Of a stretch of 7,054 nt of DNA, positions 1 to 4,800 are shown piece by piece. Where the stretch lies: NCBI GenBank assembly GCA_944323095.1, contig CALURE010000080.1, forward strand, positions 1-7,054, in the 5' to 3' direction. This stretch comes from Candidatus Gastranaerophilales bacterium (GTDB lineage: Bacteria > Cyanobacteriota > Vampirovibrionia > Gastranaerophilales > Gastranaerophilaceae). The position numbers and the translations under genes are program-made. How positions within the stretch are numbered: position 1 is the stretch's first letter; every line of letters starts with the position of its first letter. The notes beneath the pieces are model-generated. The model was not told the origin of the DNA. It worked only from the letters and a program-made list of their open reading frames with translations, and made no database searches.

Positions 1-34
1 TTTATAATAATTAATGTTAATATTAAAAGTCTGT

Positions 35-69
35 GAAAACACCCTTTTATAAAAATTGAGGGTGTTTTC
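35..69. terminator. Intrinsic terminator, probably bidirectional
   Basis: A perfect inverted repeat, GAAAACACCC (35-44) and GGGTGTTTTC (60-69), extends by one more pair (T45-A59) around a 13-nt, AT-rich loop. Read on either strand, the GC core (CACCCT/AGGGTG) is flanked by an A-run before and a T-run after, the layout of a bidirectional terminator. It lies 43 nt past the deacylase stop and would end the leftward transcript. It could also stop transcripts arriving from the left. The T-runs are only four bases long, so efficiency may be moderate. Confidence 0.75.
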
Positions 70-111
70 TGGTATTTTAAGTTGTATTGAAATTAGAATA
101 ATATCAAAGTC

Positions 112-582
112 TTAAATTGTTAAATCCGAAATATTAAACCTGATTATCTTTGCAAGTTCATCAAGCGGTAATTCCACCTGATAACCGATTTTGCCTGCGC
201 TGAAAATTATTGTATCAAAATTTTTTGCACTTTCGTCAATTACCGTTGTAAAGAATTTTTTCATTCCTACAGGAGAACAGCCTCCATGAACATAACCCGT
301 CAAAGGTAATAATTCTTTTGATTTTACCATTTCAATAGATTTTTCTCCGACGGCTTTTGCTGCCTTTTTCAAATCAAGTTCATTTGAAACTGGAACCATA
401 AAAACATAATACTTTTTGGTTTTGCCGGCAGTTACAAGTGTTTTGAATACTTTCGCTGGGTTTTGGTTAAGAACAGAAGCAACATCTAATCCGCTTACTG
501 CATCTGTATCACCATAAAAGTAATGGTTATATTTTATTTTTAATCTGTCAAGCTCCCGCATGACATTTGTTTTATGCTCCAT
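112..582 (-). CDS. ybaK: Cys-tRNA(Pro) deacylase, YbaK/EbsC family
   Basis: YbaK proteins are free-standing editing enzymes that hydrolyse Cys-tRNA(Pro) made in error by prolyl-tRNA synthetase. From the ATG at 582 the product is 156 aa, like E. coli YbaK (159 aa). Family marks are the lysine in VFKTLVT (Lys47, equivalent to the essential lysine of the family), LDLKKAAKAVGEKSIEM (69-85), GYVHGGCSPVGMKK (96-109) and SAGKIGYQVEL (128-138). An upstream in-frame extension reaches tandem TTG codons at 612 and 609 behind an AGGAG (616-620). I prefer the ATG because family members typically begin with a short M-x-KTN-type sequence. The AGGAG falls in the conserved ASG codons of the preceding gene. 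With this start the two genes overlap by 11 nt. The stop is TAA at 114-112, shortly before a terminator-like hairpin. Confidence 0.9.
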   Translation of the reverse strand: MEHKTNVMRELDRLKIKYNHYFYGDTDAVSGLDVASVLNQNPAKVFKTLVTAGKTKKYYVFMVPVSNELDLKKAAKAVGEKSIEMVKSKELLPLTGYVHGGCSPVGMKKFFTTVIDESAKNFDTIIFSAGKIGYQVELPLDELAKIIRFNISDLTI

Positions 583-1957
583 GATTTCTGCCGCAGATTG
601 TTCTTGCAACAAACACTCCTGATGCGGAAGCCTGAATTAATCCTCTTGTTACACCTGCACCATCGCCTATTGCAAAAAGATTTTTGACACCTTCTGTTTC
701 CAGTTCATTTGTCAGCTTAACTCTGGCAGAGTAGAATTTAACTTCTATTCCATAGAGCAGTGTATATCTTGAAGCTGTACCAGGACAGATTTTATCAAGA
801 GCCTGAAGCATTTCAATAATACTTGTCATTTGTCTGTAAGGAATGACAAGGCTTAAATCGCCGGGAGTAGCGCAAGTCAGAGTTGGTTTGATAATACTTG
901 CTTTAATTCGGTCGGGAGTAGAACGACGCCCGTCTAATAAATCCCCGAAGCGTTGAACTAAAATTCCTCCGCCAAGCATGTTTGCAAGTCTTGCAATGTG
1001 CTGGCCGTATTGAATAGGTTCTTTAAACGGTTCTGTAAATTTTTCACTTACGAGTAATGCAAAGTTTGTATTGTTTGTTGTTTTTTCAGCATAACTATGA
1101 CCGTTTACGGTTGATATTCCGTTGTAATTTTCCTGAACAACTTCTCCGTTCGGGTTCATACAGAATGTTCTCACCTCATCACCAAAAGTCGGAGAGTGGT
1201 ATATCAATTTTGATTCATAAAGTTTGTCTGTTAATGGTTCAAAAACAGGAGCGGGAAGTTCAACGCGAACCCCGATATCTACAGCATTATTAACCATTCC
1301 GATTTTATGTTCGGCAAATTCACGTGTAAGCCAGTCTGCACCTTCTCTGCCTGGAGCTATAATTGTATATTCAGCGCAGATTGTATCGCCGTTATCAAGA
1401 ACTATTCCTTTTACCTGTTCATTTTCAACTATTAAGGATTTAGCAGAAACATCATTTAAAATAGTAATTCTTTCATCAAGGTAATCCTGCATGCTTTTGA
1501 GAACATCAAGGCTTCTTTCTGTTCCAAGATGTCTGACCGGAGAGTGTACAAGTTTTAATTCTGCAAGTGATGCCTGTCTTTCAAGTTCACGAAATGTTTT
1601 CATATCTGTACCGAAAACTTCATCAGTTGCACCGAAATCAAGATAAAGCTGATCTGCATATGCAATTAAATCTTCAACTTTTTTTCTGTCCATATAATCA
1701 ACCAGATGACCGCCAACATCTGGAGTTAAAGTCAATTTCCCGTCGGAAAAAGCACCGGCTCCGCCCCAGCCGCAAAGCAGACCGCATTTTTTGCAGGTCG
1801 GACATTTTTCGTAGCCTTCTCTCAGCAGGCATTTTCTTTTTTCAATTTTTTGCCCTTTTTCAATTAAAATAACTTTCCAGTCGGGTTTTAATTTTGTTAT
1901 CTCAAGAGCCGCAAAAATTCCGGCAGGACCTGCTCCGATTATAGCTGCATTATACAT
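572..1957 (-). CDS. NAD(P)/FAD-dependent oxidoreductase, COG2509-type
   Basis: This 461-aa flavoprotein matches the family of uncharacterised FAD-dependent dehydrogenases (COG2509). It is probably cytosolic, since no signal peptide or membrane segment is seen. The N-terminal Rossmann dinucleotide site is AAIIGAGPAGIFAA (4-17), with the acidic strand end ILIEKG (30-35). A cysteine-rich segment follows: Cys43, then CPTCKKCGLLCGWGGAGAF (52-70) with Cys52, 55, 58 and 62. The C-terminal FAD-contact motif is FAIGDGAG (428-435), followed by TRGLIQASASG. The length is normal. The ATG at 1957 has GGAG at 1967-1970 with a 9-nt spacer. The natural substrate is not known for the family, so no reaction is assigned. 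The cysteines could be redox-active or could bind metal, but this cannot be decided from sequence alone. The last codons overlap the downstream deacylase gene. Confidence 0.9.
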   Translation of the reverse strand: MYNAAIIGAGPAGIFAALEITKLKPDWKVILIEKGQKIEKRKCLLREGYEKCPTCKKCGLLCGWGGAGAFSDGKLTLTPDVGGHLVDYMDRKKVEDLIAYADQLYLDFGATDEVFGTDMKTFRELERQASLAELKLVHSPVRHLGTERSLDVLKSMQDYLDERITILNDVSAKSLIVENEQVKGIVLDNGDTICAEYTIIAPGREGADWLTREFAEHKIGMVNNAVDIGVRVELPAPVFEPLTDKLYESKLIYHSPTFGDEVRTFCMNPNGEVVQENYNGISTVNGHSYAEKTTNNTNFALLVSEKFTEPFKEPIQYGQHIARLANMLGGGILVQRFGDLLDGRRSTPDRIKASIIKPTLTCATPGDLSLVIPYRQMTSIIEMLQALDKICPGTASRYTLLYGIEVKFYSARVKLTNELETEGVKNLFAIGDGAGVTRGLIQASASGVFVARTICGRNHGA

Positions 1958-1995
1958 ACTGAATATCTCCGTTTTTTATTTTACCAAACCAATTA

Positions 1996-2024
1996 AATAT
2001 ATATTAAACAAGCTTATAAATAAA
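1996..2024 (-). promoter_or_regulatory. Candidate sigma-70-type promoter for the oxidoreductase-deacylase pair
   Basis: On the minus strand, a weak -35-like TTTATT (2024-2019) is separated by 17 nt from TATATT (2001-1996), which matches the -10 consensus at five of six positions. Transcription would start near 1989, leaving a leader of about 30 nt before the FAD gene's ATG. The 99-nt gap is so AT-rich that chance matches are likely. No terminator after the protease gene is visible, so read-through from the condensin operon is the alternative. Confidence 0.3.
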
Positions 2025-2056
2025 GATTTTATGAAGAAATTGTAAATATTTAAAAT

Positions 2057-3412
2057 TTATTGCGTCTGTATAACTTTTTCATTAAAAGGTTTTTCCTGCG
2101 ACGCTTTTGCGTGATTTATATTTGTTAATAATTCTGTAATTTCGTCGGAATTTGAAAACCCTTTTGCAATATTTGCATATTTTTCAGCATCATCCAGACG
2201 GCCGCTGTTCAGGAAAACTACTGCAAGGTTATAAGATGCGATATATTTTTCGTTATTTGTTTTTGAAAGTTCATAAGCTTTTTTCATTGCTTTTACTGCA
2301 TCTTTTGTTTTATTCAGCTCAGCATAGGCTATGCCGAGATCTATATATCCGCCTGCCATATCAGGAGCATTTTTTATGTAATTTTTTGCTTCCTGCAGTT
2401 TTCTTAGTGATATCTGGCTTGATGTTCCGAGAATTACAGGAGAGTATATCAGCCCTTTTTTATTCAGTTTATTCTGCGGTGTATTGGTTATATCAGGTAC
2501 AAGCATATAAAGCAATTTCATTGTACTTATATCTTTTGAAGAAAGATACTGAAATGAACTTCTGTAAGGTGTATAAAAACTGTTATTATTTTCAGTACTC
2601 ATATACATAAGATCTTCAGAACTGTAGCTATGCCCCATTATGCCGAGCGCGTGTCCGATTTCATGAAGTATGGTATTATATAATTCTTTGTCAGAAAAAT
2701 AGTTTCCATGAGGATCTCTGTCATACAAAGTTATTGTCATTTTTTTAAGAATATTATCTTTGTAATCAGGAGTTGTGTAGCCTACGACATATTTGCAGAC
2801 ATTGCCGCTGCATATATTATCGGGAAGATTTGATATTTCTACTGTAATATTTGCATCTTTAGCATTATCTGTGTATTGGAATTTTATAAATCCTGTTGAA
2901 CTTTGCCACTGGTTAAAAGCTCTTATTATTTCAGTTCTGTAATAGTCAGGAATTGATATGGAACTGTTATTAACTATTGTTATTTTTAAAGGGAATGTAT
3001 TTATATCCCAGCGTATAATTCTGCTGTCCATAGGTGCCTGTTCAATATAATTATCACCGGTTTTTTGTATTACATTTTCTCTCCAATTATTAACGCGTAT
3101 CATAGCAGACTGCTGGGCACTGTCTTTATCTTTTCCGGAAGCAATATCAAATACCTCTTTTTGAACGGTAAGAGTGGGTTTTAGATTTAACAATGACTGA
3201 ACATAGTAATATTTATATTCTTTATCAGCTTTATTTAAAGAATAAGCCTTTTTAAGACTTGTATATGCTTTAACATAATTTTGCTGTTTTAAAAATTTAT
3301 TGCCCTGCATAAAATAGTATTGAGGCATAAATTTATATACAAGTCCGAATATTATTGCACATACGCATATAAATATTGTTATTAATCTGTCATTGTTGTT
3401 TTTCTGAGTCAT
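2057..3412 (-). CDS. Membrane-anchored matrixin-type zinc metalloprotease with TPR-like repeats
   Basis: This is a predicted zinc endopeptidase of the metzincin/matrixin group, 451 aa from the ATG at 3412. Residues 10-26 form a hydrophobic signal anchor without a convincing lipobox, so the rest should lie outside the cytoplasm. A TPR-like helical pair (about 31-64) follows. The protease domain (about 132-307) contains HEIGHALGIMGHS, with zinc ligands His250, His254 and His261, catalytic Glu251, and a Met-turn at DLMYM (Met269). Cys201 and Cys206 could form a disulfide. After it come TPR-like repeats at about 353-418 (GYIDLGIAYAELN and YNLAVVFLNSGRLDDAEKYA). The frame extends to a TTG at 3451, but that has no support. 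The ATG has AAGGGA at 3422-3427, 9 nt upstream. It overlaps scpB by 23 nt, suggesting coupled translation. The substrate is unknown, and neither a propeptide nor an inhibitor gene is obvious. Confidence 0.85.
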   Translation of the reverse strand: MTQKNNNDRLITIFICVCAIIFGLVYKFMPQYYFMQGNKFLKQQNYVKAYTSLKKAYSLNKADKEYKYYYVQSLLNLKPTLTVQKEVFDIASGKDKDSAQQSAMIRVNNWRENVIQKTGDNYIEQAPMDSRIIRWDINTFPLKITIVNNSSISIPDYYRTEIIRAFNQWQSSTGFIKFQYTDNAKDANITVEISNLPDNICSGNVCKYVVGYTTPDYKDNILKKMTITLYDRDPHGNYFSDKELYNTILHEIGHALGIMGHSYSSEDLMYMSTENNNSFYTPYRSSFQYLSSKDISTMKLLYMLVPDITNTPQNKLNKKGLIYSPVILGTSSQISLRKLQEAKNYIKNAPDMAGGYIDLGIAYAELNKTKDAVKAMKKAYELSKTNNEKYIASYNLAVVFLNSGRLDDAEKYANIAKGFSNSDEITELLTNINHAKASQEKPFNEKVIQTQ

Positions 3413-3917
3413 TATCTTTAATCCCTTTATCAATTTCAAGAATTTTTGCAAGGGAGCGTGTATCGCCTTTTAGTTTAAAATATTCTGCAAATTTTGGTGT
3501 CGTTTTAAGATTAAAACTTCTTCCATTTTTGTCGCGGGTTTTTGATACTAACCCCTTTTCAACAAGCTCCTGAACATGTTCATACGCGTTTGACCCGCGC
3601 AATTCTTTTAAATCTGTCTGTCTGATGGGCTCTTTTAATGCAATGACAGATAAAGTTCTAAGCACTGCAGGTTTTAAATCAACAGGGCAGAGAAGCTCGA
3701 CTAAATCCATATAATCTTCTTTTACCTGAAGAATGTAACCGTTTTCATCATCAATTTCCAGAGCGCCTTCTCTTGTGGAATAATCCATAATCAGCTCTAA
3801 TATTGCTTCTTCTATCGTTTCTGTATCTTCGCCGAGAATTGTTGCAATCTCATCTAGCGAAACTGCTCTTGCCGTAATAAATAAAACTGCTTCAATTCTC
3901 GATTTCAACTGTTCCAT
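3390..3917 (-). CDS. scpB: Segregation and condensation protein B (ScpB)
   Basis: ScpB forms a dimer that binds the middle of ScpA in the condensin complex. At 175 aa it is within the usual 170-200 range. Two winged-helix domains are readable. The first is about residues 1-78, starting with the family-typical IEAVLFI near 8-14. The second is about 84-150, with LSVIALKEPIRQTDLKELRG (89-108) followed by the recognition-like helix and KGLV (121-124). The tail (151-175) is charged and variable, as is normal. The ATG at 3917 is preceded by a good Shine-Dalgarno sequence (GAGGA at 3924-3928, 6-nt spacer), which settles the start. The gene lies 58 nt after scpA and ends in TGA inside the start region of the next gene. 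Confidence 0.95.
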   Translation of the reverse strand: MEQLKSRIEAVLFITARAVSLDEIATILGEDTETIEEAILELIMDYSTREGALEIDDENGYILQVKEDYMDLVELLCPVDLKPAVLRTLSVIALKEPIRQTDLKELRGSNAYEHVQELVEKGLVSKTRDKNGRSFNLKTTPKFAEYFKLKGDTRSLAKILEIDKGIKDNDSEKQQ

Positions 3918-3923
3918 TTTTTG

Positions 3924-3928
3924 TCCTC
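3924..3928 (-). promoter_or_regulatory. Ribosome binding site of scpB
   Basis: GAGGA on the minus strand lies 6 nt before the scpB ATG, after the palindrome. It is the clearest Shine-Dalgarno site in the condensin operon and fits independent translation initiation of scpB, unlike scpA upstream and the protease gene downstream. Confidence 0.7.
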
Positions 3929-3953
3929 TGAGTTAATCAGTCTTTAATCTGTC

Positions 3954-3974
3954 ATTCTGAAATTGTTTCAGAAT
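3954..3974. repeat. Perfect intercistronic palindrome between scpA and scpB
   Basis: ATTCTGAAA (3954-3962), a 3-nt spacer (TTG) and TTTCAGAAT (3966-3974) form a perfect 9-bp hairpin starting one base after the scpA stop codon. On the transcript it is followed by no T-run, so it is not a usual terminator. It fills part of the only real gap in the condensin operon. It also resembles dispersed short palindromes of the type GTCATnCTGAActTGTTTC that I recall from many bacterial genomes. It could therefore be a REP-like unit or an mRNA-stabilising or processing hairpin. Confidence 0.7.
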
Positions 3975-3975
3975 T

Positions 3976-4794
3976 TTAATCAATTTGCTCTGCTTTGTCT
4001 TTAGCATTTACAACATACAAATCAGAATAAAATTCTTTCTGTTCCAGTTCATAGTCTGTTTCTGCCGTTAAAAACAACAGTGCAATATATGCGCTTATCC
4101 TGTCCATTCCGAGCAGAGTAAGCTCATTCAATTCTATTTTATCATTTTTCTCAAAAATCTGACATAAATTTTCTTTTAATGTTTGAACACATGTTTCAAT
4201 ATATTCTTCATGCGCAAGATTTACGATATCATCGGGTGTCAGTCTTGAATATGATTGAACACGTCTTTTAGCTCTTTCATGCGCACTTTTCAAAGATTGT
4301 TTCTGCTCTAATTTTTCATAGAACTGCAATTGCCTGATTAAGTCTTTCAAAGTTACAACGCGGTTGTGATTTAATCTTACGCTTGTACGTCTTTGAAGAA
4401 CTTCATCAATTGATATAACGTTATTTGTCGGCACGTAATCATCTTCACCGTAATCGACAATAAATCCGTCATCATCATACTGGATATTATCTTCTTCCTG
4501 CGTGTCAAACTGCGTAATATCAACACCTTCCAGAACATTTGATTTTAATTTCAAAAGTATCGCGGCAAATAAGAAGGTTCTGCCTGTAACTCTGAGATTT
4601 TGAGATTTCATTTGAACCATGTGAGCAAGATATTTATCCGTAACATCTACAATATCGATGTTCCAGGGATCAATTTTTCCGGCTTTAGCCATATCGACTA
4701 AAATTCCGATACCTTCACTTTTGGGCTTGCCGTCTGTTGATAAGCCTAAATCAGGTAAATTTAAGTTATAATTTAATGCTGTCTCTGTACTCAT
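3976..4794 (-). CDS. scpA: Segregation and condensation protein A (kleisin ScpA)
   Basis: ScpA is the kleisin that bridges the two SMC heads and binds a ScpB dimer. The product is 272 aa, close to the family's usual 240-270. The N-terminal helical domain that binds the SMC neck covers about residues 25-95 and contains GIGILVDMAKAGKIDPWNID (29-48) and the helix FLFAAILLKLKS (74-85). An unusually acidic stretch (96-120, rich in Asp and Glu) follows as a linker. The C-terminal winged helix that binds the other SMC head is about 220-262. The IDPW motif, in place of the Firmicutes-type IDIYDIP, resembles cyanobacterial ScpA as I recall it. The ATG at 4794 is six bases after the smc stop. The nearest purine-rich site (GAGAGA, 4808-4813) is 13 nt away and weak, so translation probably depends on ribosomes finishing smc. 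Confidence 0.93.
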   Translation of the reverse strand: MSTETALNYNLNLPDLGLSTDGKPKSEGIGILVDMAKAGKIDPWNIDIVDVTDKYLAHMVQMKSQNLRVTGRTFLFAAILLKLKSNVLEGVDITQFDTQEEDNIQYDDDGFIVDYGEDDYVPTNNVISIDEVLQRRTSVRLNHNRVVTLKDLIRQLQFYEKLEQKQSLKSAHERAKRRVQSYSRLTPDDIVNLAHEEYIETCVQTLKENLCQIFEKNDKIELNELTLLGMDRISAYIALLFLTAETDYELEQKEFYSDLYVVNAKDKAEQID

Positions 4795-4800
4795 TGTTTA

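Noticed and set aside
2043..2052. Palindrome TAAATATTTA just after the protease stop, considered as a terminator.
   Set aside because: It is all A/T, has no loop and no following T-run, and such palindromes are common by chance in this AT-rich gap.
1057..2610. Several plus-strand open frames of 78-152 codons opposite the oxidoreductase and protease genes.
   Set aside because: The opposite strand encodes well-recognised conserved proteins. The plus-strand translations show no domain or motif.
3413..3451. A longer protease starting at the TTG at 3451.
   Set aside because: There is no good ribosome binding site, the 13 extra residues lie wholly within scpB, and the ATG at 3412 has a spaced purine-rich site and precedes the signal anchor.
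3382..3956. A 13-base direct repeat (TTAATCTGTCATT) at 3382-3394 and 3944-3956, flanking scpB.
   Set aside because: One 13-base match in 7 kb of AT-rich sequence is expected by chance. One copy lies in coding sequence, scpB is a native operon member, and nothing else suggests insertion.
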